A DNA stretch of 64,000 nt from Peptostreptococcus anaerobius VPI 4330 = DSM 2949 (GCF_000381525.1 NZ_KB906605.1:1-64000), one strand, 5' to 3'. Numbered from the stretch's first letter, positions 34,693 through 43,730 are shown. A program made the numbers and translations. Notes: a model not told the origin generated them from the letters alone.

Positions 34693-36417
34693 TTACTGTA
34701 CAATCTTCCATTCTTTAGACTTTTCTTGATAATCCCATAAGTCTTTATATAGCCCTTGATTTTTTAAAAGGTCTTCATGCTCCCCAACTTCTTCTACCTT
34801 TCCTTTGTCTAAAACAACAATTTTATCAGCTCCCATTACGTTTCTTAATTTATGGGCTACAACCACAACTGTTTTATTTTTAATTAAATTTGATATTGCT
34901 TCTTGTATAATAAGTTCATTTTCAGGATCAAGCGAAGATGTTGCTTCATCAAGTAGTATTATTGGTGCATTTTTTAATATTGCTCTCGCTATTGATATTC
35001 TTTGTTTCTCACCTCCAGACAGAGTCGCTCCTCCTTGTCCAATCATAGTGTCAAATCCATCGTCTTTTTTGACTATAAAGTCATAAGCTCCTGCCATTTT
35101 TGCAGCATTCATGATTTCATCTTTACTTGCATCTTCATTTCCAAATTTTATGTTGTTATAAATTGTGTCTTTAAAAAGATACACATCTTGAAAAACAACA
35201 GAAAATTTATCCATTAATTTATCAGGATCGGCTGTTAGCAAATCTACTCCACCAATTTTAATTGTCCCTTCATTAGGATCATAAAATCTGGAAATTAATT
35301 TAATTAGTGTAGATTTTCCAGAGCCAGAGTAACCAACAAAAGCAGTTAATTTGTTTTCATTAATGTCTAATGAAACATTATCGATAACCTTAGATTCCTT
35401 ATAAGAAAATGAAACATCGCGGATTACAATTTTGTTGCTTTCGTTTACAGAACAATTTCCTGACATAGGTTTAGCCTTAAGTAAGTTAATGATTCTCTCT
35501 CCCGAAACTGATGCCATTTGCAGACCTGTATAATTTACAAGTGCAAGCTCCAAGGGATCAAAAATCCTTGTGCCTACAAATAAGAACATTAAAAATGTAT
35601 CAATTTCCAAAGATCCATTTATAAATAAATAGGAACCAGCTAAACTCATCAAAGGAAGTCCTATTCTTAGAATCATACTTGCTATAGTAGTTAATGAACC
35701 AACTCCTTTCTCACTCTTAATATTTGCATCTCTTGAGTTATCTATATCTTCTTCAAGTTTTGTTAATGTGTCCTCTAAGCTGTTATAAGCTTTTAGAGTC
35801 TTAATGGCATCCAAATATTCATTTATATCTTCTTCCTCTTTTATCCTCATTTTCTTTGTTTTTAAATAAATTTTTTTCTGAAAGTTTTGCATGAGCGTAA
35901 GAAGTAGAACAGAAATAGGTAGTCCAATAAGTGTTGCTATTCCCATTTTTACATTGATTATCAAAAATAATATCGAGCAAAGAACCGCTACACATATACC
36001 ACTGAAAAATTGAGGTAATTGATGCGTTACTGCCGTTTCAACTTTGAAAAAATCATTCATTAATGTATCTAAGATCTCTGCTGAACTTTTCCCTGAAATA
36101 TAACCTATCGGCAGTTTTCTTATGTGGTCTGCAAGCTCTATTCTTCCATCTGCACTTGTCTTGTATCCAAGTTCATAGGTATATTTTGTGGCTAAATTTT
36201 CCAATAAGAATGTTATTAAGAAAAATATTGCCATTATCCCAAAATACTTCCATAAAAGGCTCGTATCTATACTATCTGCACCTCTATTTAAAAATAGTGT
36301 CTCTACAATTTTCGCCAAAGCAATAAATGGTATAAGGTTGGAAATAGATGCCAAAACATTTAAAATAATTGATTTTCTTATATTATTCATCTTTCCTAAA
36401 GTAATATTTCTTATCAT
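34693..36417 (-). CDS. ABC half-transporter with fused permease and ATPase, second of pair
   Basis: The 574-residue protein has a six-helix exporter-type membrane domain (about 1-310) and a C-terminal ATPase with GYSGSGKSTLI (about 358), LSGGEKQRISIARAIL and LLDEATSSLD. Its start overlaps the stop of the first half-transporter by four bases, so a heterodimer is likely. Pairs of this style next to a TetR regulator resemble YbtP/YbtQ and IrtA/IrtB, which have an exporter fold but import siderophores, though drug exporters look the same. The ECF genes follow directly. Confidence 0.9.
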   Translation of the reverse strand: MIRNITLGKMNNIRKSIILNVLASISNLIPFIALAKIVETLFLNRGADSIDTSLLWKYFGIMAIFFLITFLLENLATKYTYELGYKTSADGRIELADHIRKLPIGYISGKSSAEILDTLMNDFFKVETAVTHQLPQFFSGICVAVLCSILFLIINVKMGIATLIGLPISVLLLTLMQNFQKKIYLKTKKMRIKEEEDINEYLDAIKTLKAYNSLEDTLTKLEEDIDNSRDANIKSEKGVGSLTTIASMILRIGLPLMSLAGSYLFINGSLEIDTFLMFLFVGTRIFDPLELALVNYTGLQMASVSGERIINLLKAKPMSGNCSVNESNKIVIRDVSFSYKESKVIDNVSLDINENKLTAFVGYSGSGKSTLIKLISRFYDPNEGTIKIGGVDLLTADPDKLMDKFSVVFQDVYLFKDTIYNNIKFGNEDASKDEIMNAAKMAGAYDFIVKKDDGFDTMIGQGGATLSGGEKQRISIARAILKNAPIILLDEATSSLDPENELIIQEAISNLIKNKTVVVVAHKLRNVMGADKIVVLDKGKVEEVGEHEDLLKNQGLYKDLWDYQEKSKEWKIVQ

Positions 36418-38183
36418 TTATTCTCACTCCCTTCTATATCCATTTGCCAAATATTTGTCTTCTTATAAATATCAAAGAGTCTCTTATATATTCCATTTGC
36501 AAGGATTAAATCTTCATGCTTGCCTCTTTCTGCAATTTTTCCATCAGATATTACTAAGATTTGATTTGCATATTCTATGGTATTTAACCTATGAGCGATC
36601 ATAATAACAGTCTTATCCTTAACCAATTCAGATAAAGCTTCCTGCATAAGATATTCATTTTCAGAGTCTGCAAAACTTGTTGCTTCGTCTAACACTAATA
36701 TTGGTGCATCCTTCAAAATCGCTCTTGCTACTGCAATACGTTGTTTCTCTCCTCCAGATAAGTACGTTCCTTTACCCAAAACAGTGTCATACCCATCAGG
36801 AAGTTTTACAATAAAATCATGACATCTTGCTTTTTTACAGGCTTTTATAACATCTTCTTTTGTAGAGCCTGTCTTTGCCATAGCAACATTATTGAAGACT
36901 GTATCTGTGATAAGATCACTGTCTTGAAAAACAAATGCTATCTTGTCCATTAAGGCGTTTATCGGAATATTTTTTATATTAACCCCACCAATTTTAATAG
37001 AGCCTTCTGAAGGATCGTAAAATCTTGGTATTAGCGTTCCAATGGTAGATTTACCCGCTCCCGAATAACCAACTAATGCTGTAACTTCTCCTTGTTTAGC
37101 ACAGAAGCTTATATTCTTTAAAACCTCTTCATTTCCATAAGAAAAGCTTACATTATTAAATTCAAGATCATGACCTTTTATCGCTTCCTCAGTATTTTCA
37201 ATTGCCAATTCTTTTTGATCTATAATTTCATAGACTCTCAAAACAACTTCATTTAGTAAATTCATTCCTTCTGCAAAATCTCTAAGCTTTAATGCAGGTA
37301 CGCTAATGGCAGGTGCAAGAATCAAATAGAAAATAAAGACTGTAGCAAAATCCAAGTTATTATTTCGTGACATTAAAAGTATTCCTACAGGAACTATGAA
37401 TGTAGCCACAGATAAAATGAACATTCTAAATGAGACAAATCCTGGTCTTATCATTGATGTCATCGAACTTGTAAAATCTCTATATTCTCCTACTGACTTT
37501 GAAAAAGTTTTAAATGATTTTGTTCCTGTTCCAAATATTTTAACTTCAGGCATACCTTTAACATATTCAGTAGTTGCTGAATTAATTTGATCCAAAATCG
37601 CAAAGTTTTTTTCAAGTCCGCCAGACTTAATAATTCTCGCCATAATGGCAATCTGAATTCCTAAACCGACAAATATAATTAACAAAGTAGTAAGACCTAA
37701 TATTAAATTTATCTTTAACATAACAATTATCATTGCTAAAATTAGTGTTAAAGTTGAAATTAAATTTGGTAATTGATGAGAAAAGTATCCCTCAATTTGA
37801 TTCATGTCTGATCCTAATACTTGCCTTATTTTTGACTTGTTGTCCCCAGTAAAAAATCCTAAAGGAAGGTTCCCAATATGAAATAATATCTTCTTTTTTA
37901 AGTTAGCTATTAAAACATATGAAAACTTATGGCATAAAATACTACCAATATAAGTTAAGCAATATGCCAATACCACTGCTGCAAGTCCATAACTACAGAA
38001 CTGTATTGCACTTTGTTCTAATTTCCCATATAAAAATAGAGATTTTATAACTTTGTATATCACCAAAATTGGACAAATACTTAATAGCATTCCAAGACTA
38101 ACAAATAATATTCCTCCTACAAGTTGTCCTTTTTTTATTTCACTGTAGAAAATAATATCTTTGATAGATTTCTTCTTTTTCAT
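36414..38183 (-). CDS. ABC half-transporter with fused permease and ATPase, first of pair
   Basis: The 589-residue protein has six membrane segments in residues about 20-320, and a C-terminal ATPase with GYSGAGKSTIG, LSGGEKQRIAVARAIL and LVLDEATSFAD. The D-loop reads SFAD instead of the usual SSLD found in the partner, so the two ATP sites may not be equal. It is the first gene of the module, preceded by a perfect TetR-type palindrome. A GGAGGT ribosome site lies about ten bases before the ATG. Heterodimerisation with the next gene is inferred. Confidence 0.9.
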   Translation of the reverse strand: MKKKKSIKDIIFYSEIKKGQLVGGILFVSLGMLLSICPILVIYKVIKSLFLYGKLEQSAIQFCSYGLAAVVLAYCLTYIGSILCHKFSYVLIANLKKKILFHIGNLPLGFFTGDNKSKIRQVLGSDMNQIEGYFSHQLPNLISTLTLILAMIIVMLKINLILGLTTLLIIFVGLGIQIAIMARIIKSGGLEKNFAILDQINSATTEYVKGMPEVKIFGTGTKSFKTFSKSVGEYRDFTSSMTSMIRPGFVSFRMFILSVATFIVPVGILLMSRNNNLDFATVFIFYLILAPAISVPALKLRDFAEGMNLLNEVVLRVYEIIDQKELAIENTEEAIKGHDLEFNNVSFSYGNEEVLKNISFCAKQGEVTALVGYSGAGKSTIGTLIPRFYDPSEGSIKIGGVNIKNIPINALMDKIAFVFQDSDLITDTVFNNVAMAKTGSTKEDVIKACKKARCHDFIVKLPDGYDTVLGKGTYLSGGEKQRIAVARAILKDAPILVLDEATSFADSENEYLMQEALSELVKDKTVIMIAHRLNTIEYANQILVISDGKIAERGKHEDLILANGIYKRLFDIYKKTNIWQMDIEGSENK

Positions 38184-38203
38184 CTAAAACATACCTCCTT
38201 ACC

Positions 38204-38217
38204 GAACGAATTCGTTC
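38204..38217. promoter_or_regulatory. TetR-type operator before the ABC/ECF module
   Basis: Perfect 14-base palindrome GAACGAATTCGTTC about 20 bases before the first half-transporter. A related sequence occurs downstream of the TetR promoter. Confidence 0.7.
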
Positions 38218-38236
38218 ATTTGCCTTAAAACTAATA

Positions 38237-38265
38237 CAAGGAAAACATACTTGATGTTTTCCTTG
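38237..38265 (-). terminator. Perfect 12-pair hairpin after the TetR gene
   Basis: CAAGGAAAACAT (38237-38248) pairs with ATGTTTTCCTTG (38254-38265) around a 5-base loop. The T tract after it on the minus strand is weak (TATTAGTTTT), so it may be a partial terminator that lets TetR transcripts run into the module. Confidence 0.6.
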
Positions 38266-38290
38266 TAAAATACTTATATTTTATTTTTCT

Positions 38291-38905
38291 CTACTGAGGT
38301 CTCTGAAATAGTTCGCTTATTATTCCAAAGGCTTCACTTGAATTTGTTTTGTTTTCTCCCTTAATAATATAGTCATTATATATTGTTCCAACAGCTCCGT
38401 ATAAAATAAAAGCTGCGAAACTTCTCATATTTTCTCTATTTATTCCAATATTATTTTCTATTTTTTTATTTTCAATTCCTTCAATTATAAACTCTGAATA
38501 GACATCTATAAATTTTCCAATGTAATGAATCAATTCCCATAGCCTGTAAGAGTTATCCGTAATTGAATTCTCTTTTGAAAAATTATATTTTGTCGTAAAC
38601 TGACCGATATCTTTTACTATAAGTTCTCTTAAAATTTTTATTCTTTCTTCGTAATCTATTTCCTTATTTTGAAGTATATCCAACTTATTTTTTAGTTTTT
38701 CTTCAAAATATGTTTCCATGCACGCCAAGAAAATATCTTCTTTTGATTTAAAATAGTAATAAAACATTCCCGGCGCTCCGTTAACTTCTGCGAGAATATC
38801 TCGCACAGAAACTTTCTCATATCCATCCTTTTCAAAGAGTCTAGATGCTATATTTATAAGCTCCTGTTTTCTTTCTCCTGGATCTTTTACATTTCTCTTT
38901 TCCAA
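38291..38905 (-). CDS. TetR/AcrR-family regulator of the ABC/ECF module
   Basis: This protein of about 204 residues has an N-terminal TetR helix-turn-helix: RKQELINIASRLFEKDGYEKVSVRDI, then NGAPGMFYYYFKSKEDIF. The rest is an all-helical ligand domain. The open frame extends 57 codons upstream without start signals; I choose the TTG at 38905 because GGTGGTGAGG lies just before it and it directly follows a promoter and operator. Related palindromes lie at its own promoter and before the ABC genes, which points to control of both. The ligand is unknown. Confidence 0.88.
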   Translation of the reverse strand: MEKRNVKDPGERKQELINIASRLFEKDGYEKVSVRDILAEVNGAPGMFYYYFKSKEDIFLACMETYFEEKLKNKLDILQNKEIDYEERIKILRELIVKDIGQFTTKYNFSKENSITDNSYRLWELIHYIGKFIDVYSEFIIEGIENKKIENNIGINRENMRSFAAFILYGAVGTIYNDYIIKGENKTNSSEAFGIISELFQRPQ

Positions 38906-38921
38906 AACCTCACCACCTATT

Positions 38922-38974
38922 GACCGACATTCGTTCTTTATCTTTATATTAGCATACTCTAACCGAAAAGTCAA
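38922..38974 (-). promoter_or_regulatory. TetR gene promoter with operator-like sequence
   Basis: TTGACT (38969-38974), 17 bases, TAATAT (38946-38951, with extended TGC) on the minus strand. GACCGACATTCGTTC (38922-38936), just after the predicted start point, shares CGA and ATTCGTTC with the palindrome at 38204. Confidence 0.7.
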
Positions 38975-39065
38975 GTTACATATGGAAATTATGGCGTCAT
39001 TATTCTTAGTTGTCAATACATATGTTACACTTACGAGAAAGTTTTTCAAAATACTTGCTATTTTA

Positions 39066-39262
39066 TCTTCTTTCATGCTTTGCCACCTGATTTATCAGAT
39101 CTTTTTCGCTAGTAAATACTTTTCGATTATATAAAATCTTACCATCTTCCCTATGACTTCTTTCTACTTTTCCATTTTGCCATGGTTAATATGGTCTTGT
39201 TCGTTTAATCGTGATACCAAGATTGTAAGCAACTTTTTCAAATGAATTCTCTTTGCTTGTTT
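39066..39262 (-). pseudogene. Transposase remnant (rve/IS3-IS481-like C-terminal part)
   Basis: Minus-strand translation gives SFEKVAYNLGITIKRTRPY, a stop codon, then PWQNGKVERSHREDGKILYN and a few more residues. The core NGKVERSHRED is the glutamate-bearing end of a DDE integrase domain. The in-frame TAA and loss of both ends show it is dead. It marks the upstream edge of the TetR/ABC/ECF module. Confidence 0.8.
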
Positions 39263-39736
39263 TGTCATCATCATTAAATTTACAATATAGATCAATATTT
39301 TCTGTAAAGCTCAACTTATAATCATCATTAAAATCTTTAATTATTTTTTCGTTAACATTCCTGAGACTTCCACAAAATTATTTTGTAATTTTATTTCTAC
39401 ATTTTACCTGGAATCTGAAATTTTATCACCTAGTGGATTGATTTCTGCATGAGGATAATCCTTTTTCAAATCCTCTGTACTTGCATTGCTTTGACAAATG
39501 ATAAGTCGAGTATTATCAAGAATGTACTTTCCATCATGTCATCGTGTGGTGTTCAATCTTTGGCCATACAGACTCCTTTCATATTTTTATAACTTTTTTC
39601 GTGGAGTATTAGTATTCCCTGTGAATATATTATTGAGAGGCGTTTGAAATACTAGTTAGTCTATCTGCGAGTTTTCCCTATTTATTGATCGTAATAGAAA
39701 TGGAAAAGTAGAGATTTTAACTCCCCTTTTATAAAA
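39263..39736 (-). other. Degenerate stretch with no intact gene
   Basis: About 470 bases between the transposase remnant and the toxin-antitoxin promoter. One minus-strand frame reads about 45 codons (DGKYILDNTRLIICQSNAST and onward) between stops, but I do not recognise it. It looks like decayed accessory DNA. Confidence 0.45.
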
Positions 39737-39765
39737 TTGACATTCTAAAGAAATAATAGTATAAT
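39737..39765 (+). promoter_or_regulatory. Consensus SigA promoter of the toxin-antitoxin operon
   Basis: TTGACA (39737-39742), 17 bases, TATAAT (39760-39765), 26 bases before the antitoxin start. Confidence 0.9.
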
Positions 39766-39791
39766 ATCTTTAGATTAAAGGGGGTGTTATT

Positions 39792-40064
39792 ATGCCAAAC
39801 ATTAAATCAAGTACAGATTTACGAAATAATTACAATGAAATCTCTTCGTTTTGCCATGAAACAGGCGAACCTATCTTTATTACCAAAAATGGCCGTGGAG
39901 ACCTTGCTGTTATGAGCATTGATTTATTCAATAAAATCATGGGAAAATATGAGCTGTATCAACTTCTAGAGCAAAGTGAATCTGATTTCACAAACGGTCG
40001 TACCCTAACTTTTGATGACTCCATGAAAAGTTTAAGGGAGGGACTAAAAAATGGAACACTATAA
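39792..40064 (+). CDS. Phd/YefM-family antitoxin
   Basis: This 90-residue protein has the Phd/YefM N-terminal DNA-binding fold (SSTDLRNNYNEISSFCHETGEPIFITKNGRG, about 5-35, then LAVMSIDLFNKI) and a C-terminal tail that should wrap the toxin. GGGGGTG precedes the ATG. It overlaps the toxin gene by 14 bases, the normal coupling for type II pairs. It should both neutralise the toxin and repress the operon. Confidence 0.92.
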   Translation: MPNIKSSTDLRNNYNEISSFCHETGEPIFITKNGRGDLAVMSIDLFNKIMGKYELYQLLEQSESDFTNGRTLTFDDSMKSLREGLKNGTL

Positions 40065-40365
40065 GATACTTGTTTCCGAGACCTATCACAGAGACCTAAA
40101 AGGTATAATCCATTATATTTTCTACAATTTTGATGCACCATTCACTGCATCTGATTTACTTGACGAGATAGAATCTACTGTTTCTAGTCTATCTACCATG
40201 CCTCATCGCTATGGATTGGTGGATGATGCCTATCTACGCCATAAAGAGTTTAGAAAATGTCTTGTTAAGAATTACATCATTTTCTATAAAGTTCATGAAG
40301 AAAGTAAAACTGTAATGGTTCATCGAATTCTTCATGCAAGACAAAATTTGATTGATATTCTGTAA
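40051..40365 (+). CDS. RelE/ParE-superfamily toxin
   Basis: This 104-residue protein matches the ParE/RelE fold: an N-terminal strand and helix pair (ILVSETYHRDLKGIIHYIF), then MPHRYGLVDD and RKCLVKNYIIFYKVHEE, and a closing VMVHRILHARQNL. The RxIIHARQ-like C-terminus is typical of this superfamily. RelE-type mRNA cleavage and ParE-type gyrase inhibition cannot be told apart from sequence alone. The pair has its own promoter and terminator and sits in a region rich in transposase debris. Confidence 0.9.
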   Translation: MEHYKILVSETYHRDLKGIIHYIFYNFDAPFTASDLLDEIESTVSSLSTMPHRYGLVDDAYLRHKEFRKCLVKNYIIFYKVHEESKTVMVHRILHARQNLIDIL

Positions 40366-40396
40366 AATAGCCATTCCACTCGGTGTGGCTATTTTT
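40364..40396 (+). terminator. Terminator of the toxin-antitoxin operon
   Basis: AAAATAGCCA pairs with TGGCTATTTT (10 pairs), followed by TT on the plus strand. It overlaps the toxin stop codon region. Confidence 0.85.
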
Positions 40397-40569
40397 TACA
40401 TATACTCCATAGAAGTCTAATTTACAGAAAAAATTACATACACTCTATAATGATTCTGTTCTTTAAGGAGAGTCTAAGACTCTCACTACTTTGATACAAT
40501 TTAATGTGCTAATTTACGAATGATTATTTTATGCTTTTGAACACCATCTTGCACATTCATTAAAAGGTA

Positions 40570-40604
40570 TAAAAAATAGACGATATAGCTATTGCATATC
40601 GTCT
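40570..40604 (-). terminator. Terminator of the GIY-YIG gene
   Basis: AGACGATAT (40578-40586) pairs with ATATCGTCT (40596-40604), then ATTTTTTAT on the minus strand. The 180 bases between this and the toxin terminator hold no recognised feature. Confidence 0.85.
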
Positions 40605-40621
40605 AAATTCTAATGTTAATA

Positions 40622-41518
40622 CTATTTCATTTCATTTTCTTCTAGGTCTTTTAATGTTATACCGTTTTCAGTTTTCCAATGTGTTTTCCCATTTGCGTTA
40701 GTTCCTAGAACAAAGGCAGCTGCGTAGGATGGACTGTTGAATAAATAGTCCTTGCTTATTCTACCATCAATAATCTCATTTTTATTTATGCATTCCTTTC
40801 TAAGTTCTTTAATTGATTTTGGAATGGCAGTGGAATCTATAGTTTCTATCATGCTATCTTTTAATACAACAAAACCCTCATCTGTTCTTTTACATTTTGC
40901 TTCTATCTGTCTATTTGACTTACCACTTTTTCTTGAAAGATAGAGAATTGACTCTTTGTCATTATTATTTTCATATTTTTCTTTTGTATCTTTATCGACT
41001 ATAGGAACGAATATTTTATATCCCAAGACACCAAGTACCATTTTTGAATACTCTACAAAATCTTCCAACTCTGATTCTTTTTCTTCGGTTACATTTCCAG
41101 GGTTTGGATCATTTCCATTTCTTACTTTGTACCTATCTACATAGATAGCCATGTTAGTGAATTTATTCTCTAAATAAGAAATTTCTGTTGGTCCAAATGA
41201 GTTATTTTGTGTGGTTAACATGACTGCATCTGAAAAATAAATTTCATCTTTTAAGTGTTCTGATACCCTAAATAAAACTCCCTCGCCATTTTTTCTTATT
41301 CCTGCTTGACCGATATACACTTCGTCATCCCCGTCATCGTTCTTGCCAAATAAAAAATATACTCCACTTTGCTTTAAATCTAGTCTATCCTTACATTTAT
41401 CAAGATACGTTCTTGGAATTTTATATGCAATGCCTGTCCAATTAGATAAAGTACACTTTATTCTTCCAGTTACTTCTCCATCCATTAAAAAAAGATTAAA
41501 ATTTTTACTATTGTTCAT
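40622..41518 (-). CDS. GIY-YIG nuclease-family protein with DUF4357 C-terminus
   Basis: The 298-residue protein has a variant GIY-YIG nuclease domain at about 50-130: SGVYFLFGKND, EVYIGQAG, the arginine in FRVSEHL, and a glutamate in GPTEISYLENKF. The C-terminal 40 residues (SPSYAAAFVLGTNANGKTHWKT) are a DUF4357-type domain. Such proteins are common in accessory regions and may cut or nick DNA. It lies 11 bases after the rlmD stop, with a GAGGCG site overlapping that stop. A link to rRNA methylation is unlikely; it may have been inserted there. Confidence 0.85.
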   Translation of the reverse strand: MNNSKNFNLFLMDGEVTGRIKCTLSNWTGIAYKIPRTYLDKCKDRLDLKQSGVYFLFGKNDDGDDEVYIGQAGIRKNGEGVLFRVSEHLKDEIYFSDAVMLTTQNNSFGPTEISYLENKFTNMAIYVDRYKVRNGNDPNPGNVTEEKESELEDFVEYSKMVLGVLGYKIFVPIVDKDTKEKYENNNDKESILYLSRKSGKSNRQIEAKCKRTDEGFVVLKDSMIETIDSTAIPKSIKELRKECINKNEIIDGRISKDYLFNSPSYAAAFVLGTNANGKTHWKTENGITLKDLEENEMK

Positions 41519-41529
41519 TTTGTACGCCT

Positions 41530-42888
41530 CTATTTTCTTGTCATCAATACGACACTCTCACAATGTGGTGTGTTCGGAAATAAATCCATCAACTCCAACT
41601 TGTCCAACTTATAGCCCCTAGCCTCAAACTCGACCACATTCTCAACTAGCGATCTTGGGTTACAGCTGACATATACTATTTCCTTGGCTCCAAACTCAGC
41701 TATATCCTTCACTCCATTACCCAATATTCCTGCTCTTGGCGGGTCTACTATGATCAGCTCCGGCTTTTCTGGAAGTGAGCTGACAACCTTGGCAACGTCT
41801 CCTGCTATAAACTCACAGTTATCAAGATTGTTAAGGACTGCATTTTGGTTGGCTGCAACAACTGCCTCTTCGACCAATTCAATTCCGTATACTTTCTTGG
41901 CAGTCTTTGCCATCAGCTGGCCTATAGTGCCTGTCCCACTATATAGGTCAAATACAACCTTGCCATGGCCCCTGTCTCCTGCGAACTTTCTTGCTATAGT
42001 ATACAGGGCCTCTGCTCCCTTGGTATTAGTCTGGAAGAATGAAAATGGAGAAACCTTGAACCTAAGTCCTAGGACTTCTTCATAGAAGTAATCTCTTCCG
42101 TATAATATTCTCATCTCGTCACACTGGACTGCATCTGCAAGTCCATCATTTATAGTGTGTAAAACTCCTACAAGTTCACTATCTAGGTCAAGCCCCAATA
42201 AAAAGTCCTTGTATTCATCCATATTGTAGTCTAGCTGAGAAGAAGTGACTATATTGACCATCAACTCCCCAGTATTCTCACCCTTTCTAACTACCAAGTG
42301 TCTAAGGTAGCCCTGGTGGTTAAATGACCTGTAGTAAGGTAGTCCCTTCTCTTCAAAAAAGTCCCTTGTCCTTGTCATGATAGTCTTAAAATCTTGGTCA
42401 ACTATCCTACAGTCATCTACTGTCACTATATCTATAAACCTACCCACCTTGTGCATACCAAGTGATAGTGGACCATCCTTGTACTCATCTCCAAATGTGT
42501 ACTCCATTTTATTCCTGTATGCAACTGAAGATGGACTAGGGTTGATACCTACAAACTCATAATCTTTAAGTCCTGCCTTGTCAAACAAATCTAGTACTTG
42601 GTCCTTTTTTATCTCCAACTGTTTTTCATACGGAATGGATAATATTGAACATCCACCACACTGTCTAAAATGCCTACAGACATCTGCTGTCTCTATTGGT
42701 GATGGCTCTACTAGTTCTAACTGCTTGACTTCACCACTGTCTGACCTAGATTTTTTGACTACAGCCCTGACCCATTGACCAGTGATTCCACCCTTCATCT
42801 TTATTCTCTTGTCCTCGTACATGGAGCGTGATATCCCACCAAACTCCATCTTGCCAACTTCAAACTCTATTATATCTTTTCTCTTCAT
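41530..42888 (-). CDS. rlmD: 23S rRNA (uracil-5-)-methyltransferase, RlmD/TrmA family
   Basis: This 452-residue SAM-dependent enzyme places 5-methyluridine in RNA. It has an N-terminal TRAM domain (about 1-60), the [4Fe-4S] cysteines in CRHFRQCGGC (about 70-79), the SFFQTNTKGAEALY block, a SAM-binding FDLYSGTGTIGQLMA, DPPRAG and the catalytic Cys in YVSCNPRSLV, with a C-terminal glutamate in PHCESV. Firmicutes often have several RlmCD-like paralogues, so the exact uridine is uncertain. AGAGGAG precedes the ATG. Confidence 0.9.
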   Translation of the reverse strand: MKRKDIIEFEVGKMEFGGISRSMYEDKRIKMKGGITGQWVRAVVKKSRSDSGEVKQLELVEPSPIETADVCRHFRQCGGCSILSIPYEKQLEIKKDQVLDLFDKAGLKDYEFVGINPSPSSVAYRNKMEYTFGDEYKDGPLSLGMHKVGRFIDIVTVDDCRIVDQDFKTIMTRTRDFFEEKGLPYYRSFNHQGYLRHLVVRKGENTGELMVNIVTSSQLDYNMDEYKDFLLGLDLDSELVGVLHTINDGLADAVQCDEMRILYGRDYFYEEVLGLRFKVSPFSFFQTNTKGAEALYTIARKFAGDRGHGKVVFDLYSGTGTIGQLMAKTAKKVYGIELVEEAVVAANQNAVLNNLDNCEFIAGDVAKVVSSLPEKPELIIVDPPRAGILGNGVKDIAEFGAKEIVYVSCNPRSLVENVVEFEARGYKLDKLELMDLFPNTPHCESVVLMTRK

Positions 42889-42995
42889 CTAAGCTCCTCT
42901 GCAATATAAATCTGCAACACAATTATATCCACTAGTCACCACTTTATCCGTAAATATCACTATATTGTTTTAGTTGTAGAAATATAATCTATCAA

Positions 42996-43730
42996 CTAAA
43001 TATCTCTTATTTCTAGTAATTCAACCTCTTCAGGTGTCAACTCCCTATATTCTCCTAGGTCCAGTTCTTCGTCAAGTTCCAGCCCACCCATCTGAATCCT
43101 CTGCAGATAGACAACTTCCTTGACGACAGCCTCAAACATTCTCTTTACCTGGTGGAATTTGCCCTCACTGATGGTCACATGAACCTCAGATCCAAGACTT
43201 CCATCTTCAAATTCAAATGGATTTAATACTACTAACTTAGACGGCTTAGTTGTATAGTCTTCTCCTATATATACACCCTTTTCAAATATCCTAACATCCA
43301 TATCATCAACTTCTTTGTCTATAATCGCATAATACTTTTTGGGTACATGGTTTTTGGGTGATAGGACCCTATGGCTCAACTTACCGTCATTTGTTATCAC
43401 TAGCAGGCCTTCAGTGTCCTTGTCTAACCTACCAACTGGAAATGGCTCAAAGGGAAGGTATTCTTCTCCTATAAGGTCTATAACCGTTGGGTCATACTTG
43501 TCAAAGGTAGCTGATACATAACCAGCCGGCTTATTTAACAACAAGTATACAAACTCCCTGTAGTTTACAAGCTCTCCATTAAATACTATCTCATCATTTT
43601 CTGGATCCACATGGACATCAGACTTCTTAGCCTCTGCTCCATTCACCCTTACAAAGCCCTGCTTGCAGTATTTTTTTATCTCTGACCTAGTTCCATAACC
43701 TAGGTTTCCCAATAATTTATCCAGTCTCAT
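42996..43730 (-). CDS. RsuA/RluB-family rRNA pseudouridine synthase
   Basis: This 244-residue enzyme isomerises a uridine in rRNA. It has an N-terminal S4 domain (MRLDKLLGNLGYGTRSEIKK, about 1-20) and the catalytic aspartate in the family signature PVGRLDKDTEGLLV (about 97-110). The KLSHRVLSPKNHVPKKYYA block is typical of the RsuA/RluB/E/F family. RsuA (16S position 516) is the likeliest member, but RluB-type activity cannot be excluded. GGGGTG precedes the ATG. Confidence 0.9.
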   Translation of the reverse strand: MRLDKLLGNLGYGTRSEIKKYCKQGFVRVNGAEAKKSDVHVDPENDEIVFNGELVNYREFVYLLLNKPAGYVSATFDKYDPTVIDLIGEEYLPFEPFPVGRLDKDTEGLLVITNDGKLSHRVLSPKNHVPKKYYAIIDKEVDDMDVRIFEKGVYIGEDYTTKPSKLVVLNPFEFEDGSLGSEVHVTISEGKFHQVKRMFEAVVKEVVYLQRIQMGGLELDEELDLGEYRELTPEEVELLEIRDI

